The notes: a model not told the origin generated them from the sequence alone. A DNA stretch of 64,000 bases from Nocardioides sp. PD653-B2 (GCF_002117935.1 NZ_BDJE01000042.1:62001-126000); one strand, 5' to 3'. Positions 34,337-43,622 are shown, numbered from the stretch's first letter. Numbers and translations: made by a program.

Positions 34337-35512
34337 ATGGACACCATCCAGGGAATTCTCAACGGCATGATGCGGGAGACGCTCTCCCCGCAGACCGCCG
34401 CCGTCGCCATCGCCGTCATCGGCCTCAACATCCACCTCGGCTTCACCGGCCTGCTGAACTTCGGCCAGGCCGGGTTCATGCTGCTGGGCGCCTACGGCAT
34501 GGCGATCTCCGTCTGGCACGGCCTGCCGTTCGCCGTGGGCATCCTCTTCGGGCTGGGCGCCGCGCTCATCTTCGCGCTGGTGCTCGGCGTACCCACCCTG
34601 AAGCTGCGTGGTGACTACCTGGCGATCGTGACGATCTCGGCCGCCGAGATCCTCAGGTACGTCGGCAGATCGTCGCTGCTCTCGGACTTCACCGGTGCGG
34701 CCCAGGGCATCCCCGGCAGCCAGTACCGCACGCCCTTCACGTCGCTCTCCTTCTTCGGCAACGGCTCCTTCACCCTGTGGCCGTTCAACTACCTGGACGT
34801 CGCCGGCGGTGCCGCGTGGGTCCGGATCCTCGGGTGGATCGTGCTCGTCGCCCTGATCGTGGGGCTCGTCTACGTGCTGCGCGGCAAGGCCGGCCTCGCG
34901 GGCGGCGCCAAGGTCGGCGCCGCGGTCGTCCTGGGTGTCCTGGCCGTCCTCCTGGTCTTCTTCCTGTTCCCGGTCCCGAACCAGTCGACCGGCGTCAACG
35001 GCTGGTGGGTCCGGTTCGTCGCCTGGACGATCGTGGCCATCTGCACGTTCCTCGTGTTCCTGCTGGTCCGCAGCCCCTGGGGCCGGCTCCTGCGAGGCGT
35101 GCGCGAGGACGAGGACGCGATCCGCTCGCTCGGCAAGAACGTCTTCTCGATCAAGATGCAGGCGCTGATCATCGGCGGCCTGTTCGGTGCCATCGGCGGC
35201 ATGATCTACGTGCTGCCGTCCAGCACCCAGCCCGACTCCATGGGCCGCTCGCTGACGTTCTTCTGCTACACCGCGCTGCTGATCGGCGGTGCCGCGACGA
35301 TCTTCGGTCCGGTGCTCGGAGCGTTGATCTTCTTCGGCTGCCGGATCGGGATCAAGTACACCGCCTCGGCCTACATCCCGGACAGCGTGATGAACGCCCA
35401 GCAGACCGAGCAGTTCTCCTACATCGTGGTCGGTGTTGCGCTGATGCTGATCGTGATCTTCAGGCCACAAGGCATCCTGGGCAACAAGAGGGAGCTGCGC
35501 TTCGATGTCTGA
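34337..35512 (+). CDS. livM: Branched-chain amino acid ABC permease (LivM type)
   Basis: A 391-residue permease with about ten transmembrane helices; the partner of LivH in the membrane. Family blocks include GLNIHLGFTGLLNFGQAGFMLLGAYG, LRGDYLAIVTISAAEILR, and the EAA-like loop GRLLRGVREDEDAIRSLGKNVF that contacts the ATPases. There is a longer than usual insert between helices about 150-235 containing three extra hydrophobic segments. The start ATG has GGAAGGAC upstream. Its end overlaps livG by 8 bases. Confidence 0.93.
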   Translation: MDTIQGILNGMMRETLSPQTAAVAIAVIGLNIHLGFTGLLNFGQAGFMLLGAYGMAISVWHGLPFAVGILFGLGAALIFALVLGVPTLKLRGDYLAIVTISAAEILRYVGRSSLLSDFTGAAQGIPGSQYRTPFTSLSFFGNGSFTLWPFNYLDVAGGAAWVRILGWIVLVALIVGLVYVLRGKAGLAGGAKVGAAVVLGVLAVLLVFFLFPVPNQSTGVNGWWVRFVAWTIVAICTFLVFLLVRSPWGRLLRGVREDEDAIRSLGKNVFSIKMQALIIGGLFGAIGGMIYVLPSSTQPDSMGRSLTFFCYTALLIGGAATIFGPVLGALIFFGCRIGIKYTASAYIPDSVMNAQQTEQFSYIVVGVALMLIVIFRPQGILGNKRELRFDV

Positions 35513-36491
35513 GCACACCATCACGACCAACGACATGGCCGACCCGGCCGCCCGTACGGCCCTGGTCGCGACCCTCGACGCCACGCCCGGCGCGAGCAAG
35601 CCCGACCCGATCCTGGTCGTCGACCACATCGTGCGCCAGTTCGGCGGCATGACCGCCGTCGACGTGGGCCACCTCGAGGTCCAGCGCGGCATCATCACCG
35701 CGCTGATCGGCCCGAACGGTGCCGGCAAGACGACGTTCTTCAACCTGATCACCGGCTTCGACAAGCCGACCTCGGCGAAGCAGGGCGCGCACTGGTCCTT
35801 CGACGGGCGCAAGCTCGACAAGACCTCGGCGTCCAGCGTCGCCCAGGCCGGCATGGTCCGGACCTTCCAGCTCACCAAGGCGCTGAGCCGGATGACCGTG
35901 ATCGAGAACATGATGCTCGGCGCCCAGAACCAGGCCGGGGAGAACCTCTTCAAGTCGATGTTCCACGGCGTCTGGCGTGCCCAGGAGCGCGAGATCGAGG
36001 CGAAGGCCGACGAGCTGCTCGCGCGCTTCAAGCTGCTCGAGAAGAAGCACGACTACGCCGGCAGCCTCTCCGGTGGTCAGCGCAAGCTGCTCGAGATGGC
36101 GCGCGCCCTGATGAGCGACCCGAAGATGATCATGCTCGACGAGCCGATGGCCGGCGTGAACCCGGCGCTGACCCAGTCGCTGCTCGGCCACATCCAGACC
36201 CTGCGCGACGAGGGCATGACCGTGCTCTTCGTCGAGCACGACATGCACGTCGTACGCCACATCTCCGACTGGGTCGCCGTGATGGCGGAGGGCCGACTGG
36301 TCGCCGAGGGTGCGGCCGACACGGTGATGTCCAACCCGGCCGTGATCGACGCCTACCTCGGCGCGCACCACGACACCGACCTCGGTGACGACGCGCTGCT
36401 GACCGACGAGGCGCTCGAGGAGATCGAGGCCGAGGTGGCGGCCGAGGAAGCCGAACGTCAGGCCGAGGAAGAGGCGGAGGGACTGCGATGA
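35505..36491 (+). CDS. livG: Branched-chain amino acid ABC ATPase (LivG type) with acidic C-terminal tail
   Basis: A 328-residue ATPase of the liv importer. Walker A GPNGAGKTT, Q-loop region VRTFQLTKAL, signature LSGGQRKLLEMARA, Walker B MIMLDEPMAG and switch His in FVEHDMHV are all intact. Two additions are unusual. About 38 residues precede the first NBD strand, and a tail of about 45 residues after the family's normal end is almost entirely Asp, Glu and Ala (EEIEAEVAAEEAERQAEEEAEG), probably a helical or coiled-coil tail. It overlaps livM by 8 bases and livF by 4. Confidence 0.93.
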   Translation: MSEHTITTNDMADPAARTALVATLDATPGASKPDPILVVDHIVRQFGGMTAVDVGHLEVQRGIITALIGPNGAGKTTFFNLITGFDKPTSAKQGAHWSFDGRKLDKTSASSVAQAGMVRTFQLTKALSRMTVIENMMLGAQNQAGENLFKSMFHGVWRAQEREIEAKADELLARFKLLEKKHDYAGSLSGGQRKLLEMARALMSDPKMIMLDEPMAGVNPALTQSLLGHIQTLRDEGMTVLFVEHDMHVVRHISDWVAVMAEGRLVAEGAADTVMSNPAVIDAYLGAHHDTDLGDDALLTDEALEEIEAEVAAEEAERQAEEEAEGLR

Positions 36492-37270
36492 CCGAGCAGC
36501 AGCAGGGCGGGGTCGCGACAGAGACCCGGAAGGCCGTCGTCGAGGCCAAGGACGTCGTCGCGGGCTACCTCCCGGGGGTCAACATCCTCAACGGGTGCAG
36601 CCTGGTCGCCTACCCCGGCGAGATGATCGGCATCATCGGCCCGAACGGCGCCGGCAAGTCGACCCTCCTCAAGGCGATGTTCGGCCTCGTGAAGGTGCAC
36701 TCCGGCACGGTGGTGCTGGGCGACCGCGACATCACCAACCTGCGCACCAACCAGCTGGTGGAGATGGGTGTCGGCTTCGTGCCGCAGACCAACAACGTCT
36801 TCCCGTCGCTGAGCATCGAGGAGAACCTCCGCATGGGCCTCTTCCTCCGCCCGAAGAAGGCGGCGGAGCGCCTCAAGGCGATGTGGGACCTCTTCCCGGT
36901 CCTCCACGACCGCCGCAACCAGAGCGCGGGCGCCCTCTCCGGCGGTGAGCGCCAGTCGTTGGCGATGGCCCGTGCGCTGATGATGGAGCCCTCGGTGCTG
37001 CTGCTCGACGAGCCGTCCGCCGGCCTGTCGCCGGTCCGCCAGGACGAGACCTTCCTGCGCACCCGCCGGATCAACAAGACCGGCGTCTGCGTGGTCATGG
37101 TCGAGCAGAACGCCCGCCGCTGCCTCCAGATCTGCGACCGCGGCTACGTGCTCGACCAGGGCCGCGACGCCTACACCGGCACCGGCCGCGAGCTGGCCAA
37201 CGACCCCAAGGTGATCGAGCTCTACCTCGGCACCCTGGCCAAGGACGTCGACGAGGCGCGCGAGCACTGA
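36488..37270 (+). CDS. livF: Branched-chain amino acid ABC ATPase (LivF type)
   Basis: The second ATPase of the importer, 260 residues. Walker A GPNGAGKST, signature LSGGERQSLAMARA, Walker B LLLDEPSAGLSP, and switch region VMVEQNARR, where LivF proteins carry Gln-Asn in place of the usual His. The ATG overlaps the livG stop (ATGA). It is the last gene of the livH-M-G-F operon. Downstream lie a long inverted repeat and a strong terminator, before the convergent livK. Confidence 0.95.
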   Translation: MTEQQQGGVATETRKAVVEAKDVVAGYLPGVNILNGCSLVAYPGEMIGIIGPNGAGKSTLLKAMFGLVKVHSGTVVLGDRDITNLRTNQLVEMGVGFVPQTNNVFPSLSIEENLRMGLFLRPKKAAERLKAMWDLFPVLHDRRNQSAGALSGGERQSLAMARALMMEPSVLLLDEPSAGLSPVRQDETFLRTRRINKTGVCVVMVEQNARRCLQICDRGYVLDQGRDAYTGTGRELANDPKVIELYLGTLAKDVDEAREH

Positions 37271-37322
37271 TCGACCCGCGTCCTGCAGCTGAGGAGCTCC
37301 TCCCAGCCCTTCTGGGACTGTC

Positions 37323-37395
37323 ACCGGGATAGTCCCTGACGATTCGGGCACCGTGCGGCGTGTCCGACCCCGGAAACGTCAGGGAGTATCCCGGT
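37323..37395. repeat. Long inverted repeat downstream of livF
   Basis: Arms 37323-37341 (ACCGGGATAGTCCCTGACG) and 37377-37395 match in inverted orientation at 18 of 19 positions; the match continues imperfectly inward (CGATTCGGG against CCGGAAACG). The 35 bases between are GC-rich with no reading frame. The remaining gap bases around it hold nothing else recognisable apart from the terminator at 37445. Confidence 0.7.
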
Positions 37396-37444
37396 TGTCC
37401 AGCTGCCCGGAAGAAGGCAGGGCCTGCAGAAGGCAGGGCATGAA

Positions 37445-37478
37445 GAAGGGCCCCGGACCGTGAGGTCCGGGGCCCTTC
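37445..37478. terminator. Strong bidirectional terminator between livF and livK
   Basis: A perfect 15-bp stem (GAAGGGCCCCGGACC and its complement) around a GTGA loop, between convergent operons. The A- and T-containing stem ends suit both directions. Confidence 0.88.
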
Positions 37479-37510
37479 AGCGTGGTGCCGAGGAGCTGAT
37501 CAGCAGGCGA

Positions 37511-38881
37511 TCAGCCCTTCGAGCCCTCCACCGTGCTGGTGAGCTCGTTCTTGTTGTTGGCGTCGAAGGTGTAGATGCCGACGAACGCCGACGACGGGTC
37601 GTTCTCGTCGTCGATCGGACCGATGCCCGAAGGTCCGGCGTACCGGATCTCCTTGCCGTCGCCGAGCAGGGCGACACAGTCGGCGTAGGTGTTGCACTCC
37701 TCGCCGTCCGTGGCGCCGGAGACCGCAGCCAGGTTCTTCTGGACCGTGACCGAGTCGGTCGCCCCGCCCTTCACCGCGGCGAGCGCGGCGAGGATGGTGG
37801 CGTCGTACGACTCAGCGCCGTACGAGTAGTCCGACAGCGGCTTGCCCTCGCCGACCTCGGCCCAACCGCTGAGGCGGTCCTTGAAGGTCTGGTCGGGGTC
37901 AGCACCCGGGATCGTGCCCTGGGCGCCGTCGAGGGTGCCCTTGGCGAAGTCCTTGCTGTAGTCGGCCGTGTTGCCGTCCGTGAAGTAGGTCTTGGACATG
38001 TCCCAGCCCTGCGACTTCAGCTCGGGGACGATCGACTTCGTCTCGTCGAAGGCGAGGACGACGATCGCGTCGGGCTTCGACGCGAGGGCGCTGCTGACCT
38101 CGGAGGAGAACGTCGTCTGTCCGGGCGGGAACTCGTCGCCCTGACCCTTGCAGCCGTAGGTGCAGGAGCCACCGGCGGCCTTGATGGTCTCCTCGACCGC
38201 GTTGCGGAGACCGGTGCCGTAGGTGTCCGCGAAGACGATGAACGCGACCTTCGAGTAACCGTCGGTGCTGATCAGCGTGCCGAGCGCGTTGCCCTGGACG
38301 CCGTCCGGCGGGGCGGTGCGGAAGTAGAACGGCGAGTAGCCACTCAGGTCCACCGCGGTGTTGGCCGGGGAGATCTCCGTGATCTTGTTGTCGGCGAACG
38401 TGTCGACGACGTTCAGCGAGACGCTGGACGACGCCGCACCGATGATCACGGAGGGCTTGGAGCTGACGAGCGTGCCTGCCGAAGCGGTCGAGACCGACAT
38501 GTCGCTCGAGTCGCCCGAGTCCTGGACGTCGTGGCAGGCCTGGGCGCCGTTGACGCCGCCGGCCGCGTTGATGTCCGAGACAGCAAGGCCGACGCCCGCG
38601 ATCTCCGGGGGACCGAGGAACGCGAGCGAGCCGGTGAGCGGCAGGATGCCACCCACCCGGAAGCTGTCCGCGCTGGTCTGGTTGGCGGCGCACTTGTCGT
38701 TGGTGAACGAGTCGGCCGGAGGCTCGCTCGACTCGGGGGCCGATGCGCTGGTGGGGGTGTCGCTGGGCGTGTCGCTTGCGTCATCCGACGAGCCGTCGGA
38801 CCCGCAGGCTGCCAAGGCGAAACTGAGGACGGCGGTGCCGGCCATCAGTCGAACCCATGTGGCGGTTGTGGATCGATTCAC
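37511..38881 (-). CDS. livK: Branched-chain amino acid substrate-binding lipoprotein
   Basis: A 456-residue extracytoplasmic binding protein of the Leu/Ile/Val-binding (periplasmic binding protein type 1) family. A signal peptide ends in the lipobox L-A-A-C26. A low-complexity Ser/Asp/Thr/Pro linker (about residues 28-58) tethers the binding domain, which starts at FRVGGILPLTGSLAFLGPPE and continues with GGVNGAQ and VIIGAASSSVS. GTG at 38879-38881 is used as start, with AAAGG about 9 bases upstream. It is convergent with livH-M-G-F, so it has separate transcription, but the two units surely make one importer. Confidence 0.93.
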   Translation of the reverse strand: MNRSTTATWVRLMAGTAVLSFALAACGSDGSSDDASDTPSDTPTSASAPESSEPPADSFTNDKCAANQTSADSFRVGGILPLTGSLAFLGPPEIAGVGLAVSDINAAGGVNGAQACHDVQDSGDSSDMSVSTASAGTLVSSKPSVIIGAASSSVSLNVVDTFADNKITEISPANTAVDLSGYSPFYFRTAPPDGVQGNALGTLISTDGYSKVAFIVFADTYGTGLRNAVEETIKAAGGSCTYGCKGQGDEFPPGQTTFSSEVSSALASKPDAIVVLAFDETKSIVPELKSQGWDMSKTYFTDGNTADYSKDFAKGTLDGAQGTIPGADPDQTFKDRLSGWAEVGEGKPLSDYSYGAESYDATILAALAAVKGGATDSVTVQKNLAAVSGATDGEECNTYADCVALLGDGKEIRYAGPSGIGPIDDENDPSSAFVGIYTFDANNKNELTSTVEGSKG

Positions 38882-39016
38882 GGGGTGAACCTTTCTGTCG
38901 CGTTGTTGCACTTCACCGCGCCCGCCCTCCCGGATGGTTGGGCATAGCCCTGTCACCGTAGGACCGGGGGTCTGGTGCCGGGCCGTACGGCACCCTGTCG
39001 TTAGCGAACCGTTACG

Positions 39017-39763
39017 TCAATGAAGTGCGGCGGCGCACTGGACCAGAATCGGCGCGACGAGCAGCGCGGGCAGCAGGTCGGCCACCGGGATCTCCCGCAC
39101 CCGGAGGAGGCGCAGCGCCACGCCGACGAGCAGCAGCCCCCCGGTGGCCGTGATCGCGGCGAGGTGGGCGTCGGGGAGCACGTCGCCCAGGGCGAGCCCC
39201 AGCAGCGTGAGCGACCCCTGCACGACGACCACGGTGAGCGCGCTGGCGGCCACGCCCCAGCCGAACGACGCCGCGAAGGCGATCGCCGCGAACCCGTCCA
39301 GCGCGGCCTTGAGGAACAGCTGGTCGGCGCCGTTGCCCAAGCCGTCGTTGAGTGAGCCGAGGATGGTCAGCGGGCCGGTGCAGAAGACCAGCGAGGAGAT
39401 CACGAACCCCTCGACGAACCGGTGCCGCTCGGCCGAGTCGGCCCCGCCCGACAGGCGACCCTGGAGCCAGCCGCCGAAGGACTCCACGCGCGACTCCAGG
39501 CGGAGCAGCGACCCGACGATGCCGCCGACCAGGAGCGAGCCCAGCACGATCAGCATCGGGGCGCTGTCGCCGACCTTGTCGGCCAGGTCGTCGTCCAGGA
39601 CGGCGATCGCCGACGTCCCCGCGATGAGCAGCGTCACCAGCCCCAGCGCGTCGGTGACGACGTCGCGGGTGCGGGTCGGGAGACGGTTGCCGAGCAGCAC
39701 CCCGAGGGTCGCTCCGACGAGGACGGTGGCCACGTTGACCAGGGTGCCGATACCGGGGATCAA
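39017..39763 (-). CDS. DUF554 membrane protein
   Basis: A 248-residue membrane protein with about seven helices. DUF554 features are visible: the start GTLVNVATVLVGATLGVLLGNRLP, the middle SSLVFCTGPLTILGSLNDGL, and the Gly-rich C-terminal helices. Transport is assumed for this family but not known. The TTG start (39761-39763) is preceded by AGAGGAG. Upstream on the other strand lies the divergent GNAT gene; between this gene and livK are 135 bases without further features apart from the livK ribosome binding site. Confidence 0.9.
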   Translation of the reverse strand: MIPGIGTLVNVATVLVGATLGVLLGNRLPTRTRDVVTDALGLVTLLIAGTSAIAVLDDDLADKVGDSAPMLIVLGSLLVGGIVGSLLRLESRVESFGGWLQGRLSGGADSAERHRFVEGFVISSLVFCTGPLTILGSLNDGLGNGADQLFLKAALDGFAAIAFAASFGWGVAASALTVVVVQGSLTLLGLALGDVLPDAHLAAITATGGLLLVGVALRLLRVREIPVADLLPALLVAPILVQCAAALH

Positions 39764-39873
39764 GGGACTCCTCTGACAGGACAGCGACGCTGAGCGTAGT
39801 CTCCTGGGGTGGTGCTGCGTTCGGGGGACACGAGACGTGGCGTACGTGTGGAGAACCGGAAGGCCATGACCCG

Positions 39874-40449
39874 ATGACCCGAACCCAGGTGTCGCTCAGG
39901 ATGGCCGTGCCCTCGGATGCGCCGGACCTCGCCGACCTGTGGACCGACGTCCTCCGGCGGACCACTGTCGAGGACCAGGCGGCCGACCTCGAGCTCATCA
40001 TCGCGGGCCTCGACGACTCGACCGTCGAGCGGATCATCGTGGCCGAGTACGACGGTGAGTTCGCCGGCGCCGTCTACCTCCAGGCGACCACCCTGTCGCC
40101 GCTCAACCTCGAGCCGGTCGTCCGGGCGCTGTCGCCGCACGTGCTGCCCCGCTTCCAGCGGCACGGGATCGGCAGCGCGCTCATGGACGCCGCCGTGACG
40201 TGGGCCGAGGAGCTCGGCATCGGTCACGTCGCCACCGCCGCGGTCGCGGGTTCGCGCGACGCCAACCGCTTCATGGCGCGGATCGCCCTCGGTCCGTACG
40301 CCGTGCTCCGCGTCGCCACCACGCACGCCGTCCGCAGTCGCCTCAGCGCGCACCGCCGCCCGGCCCAGTCGTCCGGCGGTCGTCAGCTCACGCAGGTCCT
40401 CGCCGCGCGCCGCTCGATGCGGCGCAGCCGCGCCGGTGCAGAAGGCTAG
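39874..40449 (+). CDS. GNAT-family N-acetyltransferase
   Basis: A 191-residue acetyl-CoA-dependent transferase. The motif A region LPRFQRHGIGSALMDAAVTWAEELGI (about 90-115) matches the acetyl-CoA-binding R/Q-x-x-G-x-G/A signature, followed by the ASRDANRFMARIAL-type motif B. The C-terminal 60 residues are Arg-rich (THAVRSRLSAHRRP...RRSMRRSR) and may bind nucleic acid or ribosomes, which is speculation. Substrate unknown. Two ATGs lie close together; I use 39874, from which the GNAT fold begins. The stop overlaps the convergent thioesterase by 4 bases. Confidence 0.85.
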   Translation: MTRTQVSLRMAVPSDAPDLADLWTDVLRRTTVEDQAADLELIIAGLDDSTVERIIVAEYDGEFAGAVYLQATTLSPLNLEPVVRALSPHVLPRFQRHGIGSALMDAAVTWAEELGIGHVATAAVAGSRDANRFMARIALGPYAVLRVATTHAVRSRLSAHRRPAQSSGGRQLTQVLAARRSMRRSRAGAEG

Positions 40450-40874
40450 GTGTACCGCTCCCGCGGCATCAGCGCGCAGGTGATCCGCGAGGTGCAGACC
40501 CGCTTGCCGCGCTCGTCGGTGATGACGACCTCGTAGCACGCGCTGCTCCGCCCGAGGTGGATGGCGGTCGCGACGCCGGTCACCGTGCCCGACGTGGCGG
40601 AGCGGTGGTGGGTCGCGTTGATGTCGACGCCGACCGAGAGCTTGTCGGGGTGAGCGTGCACGGCCGAGCCGACCGAGCCGAGGGTCTCGGCGAGCACGAC
40701 GGACGCGCCCCCGTGCAGCAGCCCGTACGGCTGGGTGTTGCCCTCGACGGGCATCGTGCCGACGACCCGCTCGGCGGAGATCTCGGTGAGCCGGATGCCC
40801 ATCTTCTCGTTGAGCCCGCCCATGCCCTCGGGCATGGAGGAGATGTAGTCGTCGATGCTCAGCTCGTCGCTCAT
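40446..40874 (-). CDS. PaaI-type hotdog thioesterase
   Basis: A 142-residue acyl-CoA thioesterase of the hotdog fold. The active-site segment TQPYGLLHGGASVVLAETLGS contains the HGG motif with the downstream Glu. The C-terminal strand GRSSACYEVVITDERGKRVCTSRITCALM is typical of the PaaI/YbgC-like subgroup; an aromatic or polyketide CoA ester such as 1,4-dihydroxy-2-naphthoyl-CoA is a common substrate of close relatives, but I cannot tell which applies. It is divergent from polA with 42 bases between start codons. Confidence 0.9.
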   Translation of the reverse strand: MSDELSIDDYISSMPEGMGGLNEKMGIRLTEISAERVVGTMPVEGNTQPYGLLHGGASVVLAETLGSVGSAVHAHPDKLSVGVDINATHHRSATSGTVTGVATAIHLGRSSACYEVVITDERGKRVCTSRITCALMPRERYT

Positions 40875-40904
40875 GGCCCCATCCTGCCGGTCGGCGGTCG
40901 CCGA

Positions 40905-40910
40905 TAGAGT
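40905..40910 (+). promoter_or_regulatory. -10 hexamer of polA (leaderless)
   Basis: TAGAGT ends 6 bases before the polA GTG at 40917, with no ribosome binding site between. Confidence 0.5.
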
Positions 40911-40916
40911 CGCAGG

Positions 40917-43622
40917 GTGCCCGACGCCGCTCCCATCACCGCCCGCCCGCGCCTGCTCCTGCTGGACGGCCACTCCCTGGCCTACCGGGCCTTCTTCGCC
41001 CTGCCGGTGGAGAACTTCTCGACCACGACCGGGCAGCACACCAATGCCGTCTACGGCTTCACGTCGATGCTCATCAACGTGCTCCGCGACGAGCAGCCGA
41101 CCCACATCGCCGTCGCGTTCGACGTCTCGCGGCAGACCTTCCGGCTCGCGGAGTACGCCGAGTACAAGGCGGGCCGCAGCAAGACGCCCACCGAGTTCAG
41201 CAGCCAGCTGCCGCTGATCGAGGAGGTGCTCGACGCGCTGCGGATCCCGTTCCTGAAGAAAGAGGGCTACGAGGCCGACGACATCATCGCGACGCTCGCC
41301 ACCCAGGCGCTCGCCCAGGAGATGGAGGTGCTCATCCTCACCGGTGACCGCGACTCCATCCAGCTGGTCACCGACGAGTCGACCGTGCTCTACCCGATGC
41401 GCGGGGTCTCGGACCTGGCCCGGATGACGCCCGACTGGGTCGAGAACAAGTACGGCGTCCCGCCCTACCGCTACCCCGAGATCGCGGCGCTGGTGGGGGA
41501 GACCTCCGACAACCTCCCGGGTGTGCCCGGGGTCGGGGTGGGTTACGCCGCGAAGTGGATCAACCAGTACGACGGGCTCGACAACGTCATCACCCACGCC
41601 GACGAGATCCCCGGCAAGAAGGGCGAGGCGCTGCGCGCCCACCTGGGCGACGTGATCCGCAACCGCCAGCTGAACGCGCTGATCCGCGACCTCGACCTCG
41701 ACCTGGGCCCGGCCGACCTGGCGATCCGCCCGTGGGACCGCCAGGAGGTGCACACCCTCTTCGACGGCCTGGAGTTCCGGGTGCTGCGCGAGCGCCTCTT
41801 CGAGACGCTCACCTCCGAGGAGGAGATCGACGACTCCGGCTTCGACGTGGCGATGAGCGTCCTCGCGGCCGGCGAGCTGCCGGCCTGGCTCGAGCAGAAC
41901 GCCTCGTCCGGAGACCGGGTCGGGGTCCACGTGGTCGGCAGCTGGGGCGCCGGCAGCGGCGACGTCACCTCGCTCGCGCTGGCGACGGGTGACGGGACGG
42001 CCGCCTGGGTGTCGGCCGACGAGCTCGACGCCGATGACCAGGCGGCGCTGGCGGCGTGGCTGGCCGACCCGGCCCGGCCCAAGGTGCTCCACGACGCCAA
42101 GGGGCCGATGCTGGCGCTGGCCGCCTGGGGGATGCCGCTGTCCGGGCTCGACCGCGACACGGCGCTCTCGGCCTACCTCGCCCGGCCCGACCAGCGCTCC
42201 TACGACCTCGCCGACCTGACCGTCCGCTACCTCAAGCGCGAGCTCAAGCAGGGTGTGGCCGACGACGGGCAGCTCAGCCTCGACGGGCTCGACGACGCGC
42301 TCGGTGACAGCAGGGCCGGTGAGGTCGAGATGCTGCACGCCCGCGCGGTGCTCGACCTGGCCGCCGCGCTCGACGACGAGCTCGACGAGCGCGGCGGCAC
42401 CCGCCTGCTCAAGGACATCGAGCTGCCCCTGGTCGACCTGCTCGCGAAGATGGAGCAGACGGGCATCGCGGTCGACGCCGACCACCTCGAGGCGCTCGAG
42501 GGCCACTTCGCGACCGAGGTCCGCACCGCCGCCGAGGAGGCGTTCGCGGTGATCGGCAAGGAGATCAACCTCGGCTCGCCCAAGCAGCTCCAGGTGGTGC
42601 TGTTCGACGAGCTCGACATGCCGAAGACCAAGCGCACCAAGACCGGCTACACCACCGACGCCGACGCGCTCCAGGCGCTCTACGTGAAGACCGAGCACCC
42701 GTTCCTGCTCCACCTCCTGCGCCACCGCGACGTGTCCCGGCTGCGCCAGACGATCGAGGGCCTGCTCAAGACCGTGGCCGGCGACGGCCGCATCCACACC
42801 ACGTTCAACCAGCTGATCGCGGCCACCGGCCGGCTCTCCAGCACCGACCCCAACCTCCAGAACATCCCGGTCCGCACCGAGGAGGGCCGCCGGATCCGGG
42901 AGGGGTTCGTGGTCGGACCCGGCTACGAGTCGCTGATGACCGCCGACTACAGCCAGATCGAGATGCGGATCATGGCCCACCTCTCCGAGGACGCCCTCCT
43001 CATCGAGGCGTTCAAGTCGGGCCGTGACTTCCACTCGATCACCGCGGCCCGGGTCTTCGACGTCCCGGCCGACGACGTCACCAGCGAGATGCGCGCCAAG
43101 ATCAAGGCGATGAACTACGGCCTGGCCTACGGGCTGTCCGCCTTCGGCCTCAGCCAGCAGCTCGGCATCGACCCGGGCGAGGCGCGCGGCCTCATGGACG
43201 AGTACTTCCAGACCTTCGGCGGCATCCGCGACTACCTCGGCGGGGTTGTCGAGGAGGCGCGCAAGACGGGGTTCACCGAGACCATCAAGGGCCGGCGCCG
43301 CTACCTGCCCGACCTGACCAGCGACAACCGGCAGCGCCGTGAGATGGCCGAGCGGATGGCGCTCAACGCCCCGATCCAGGGCTCGGCCGCCGACCTGATC
43401 AAGATCGCGATGCTGAACGTCGACCGCGCGATCGGCGAGGCCGGGCTGGCATCACGGATGCTGCTCCAGGTCCACGACGAGCTCGTGTTCGAGGTCGCGC
43501 CGGGTGAGCGCGAGACGCTCGACGCGCTGGTGCGTGAGCAGATGGGCGCCGCCGCGGAGCTGACGGTCCCGCTCGACGTCTCCGTCGGCACCGGGCACAG
43601 CTGGCACGAAGCAGCGCACTAG
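40917..43622 (+). CDS. polA: DNA polymerase I, proofreading domain degenerate
   Basis: Repair and Okazaki-fragment polymerase, 901 residues. It has an N-terminal 5'-3' nuclease domain (about 10-300; LLLDGHSLAYRAFFALP, GYEADDIIAT, TGDRDSIQLV), a middle 3'-5' exonuclease-like domain (about 320-500), and a C-terminal family A polymerase (ADYSQIEMRIMAHLS, MRAKIKAMNYGLAYG, VHDELVFEV). The exonuclease motif I reads VGVHVVGS where active enzymes have an acidic DxE, so proofreading is probably lost, as in mycobacterial Pol I. The GTG follows a -10 directly. The stop overlaps the convergent flippase gene by 4 bases. Confidence 0.97.
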   Translation: MPDAAPITARPRLLLLDGHSLAYRAFFALPVENFSTTTGQHTNAVYGFTSMLINVLRDEQPTHIAVAFDVSRQTFRLAEYAEYKAGRSKTPTEFSSQLPLIEEVLDALRIPFLKKEGYEADDIIATLATQALAQEMEVLILTGDRDSIQLVTDESTVLYPMRGVSDLARMTPDWVENKYGVPPYRYPEIAALVGETSDNLPGVPGVGVGYAAKWINQYDGLDNVITHADEIPGKKGEALRAHLGDVIRNRQLNALIRDLDLDLGPADLAIRPWDRQEVHTLFDGLEFRVLRERLFETLTSEEEIDDSGFDVAMSVLAAGELPAWLEQNASSGDRVGVHVVGSWGAGSGDVTSLALATGDGTAAWVSADELDADDQAALAAWLADPARPKVLHDAKGPMLALAAWGMPLSGLDRDTALSAYLARPDQRSYDLADLTVRYLKRELKQGVADDGQLSLDGLDDALGDSRAGEVEMLHARAVLDLAAALDDELDERGGTRLLKDIELPLVDLLAKMEQTGIAVDADHLEALEGHFATEVRTAAEEAFAVIGKEINLGSPKQLQVVLFDELDMPKTKRTKTGYTTDADALQALYVKTEHPFLLHLLRHRDVSRLRQTIEGLLKTVAGDGRIHTTFNQLIAATGRLSSTDPNLQNIPVRTEEGRRIREGFVVGPGYESLMTADYSQIEMRIMAHLSEDALLIEAFKSGRDFHSITAARVFDVPADDVTSEMRAKIKAMNYGLAYGLSAFGLSQQLGIDPGEARGLMDEYFQTFGGIRDYLGGVVEEARKTGFTETIKGRRRYLPDLTSDNRQRREMAERMALNAPIQGSAADLIKIAMLNVDRAIGEAGLASRMLLQVHDELVFEVAPGERETLDALVREQMGAAAELTVPLDVSVGTGHSWHEAAH

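Noticed and set aside
40875..43034. The minus-strand frame that extends the thioesterase by 720 codons opposite polA
   Set aside because: It is antisense to a fully conserved polA; the thioesterase fold starts at 40874 with a normal length.
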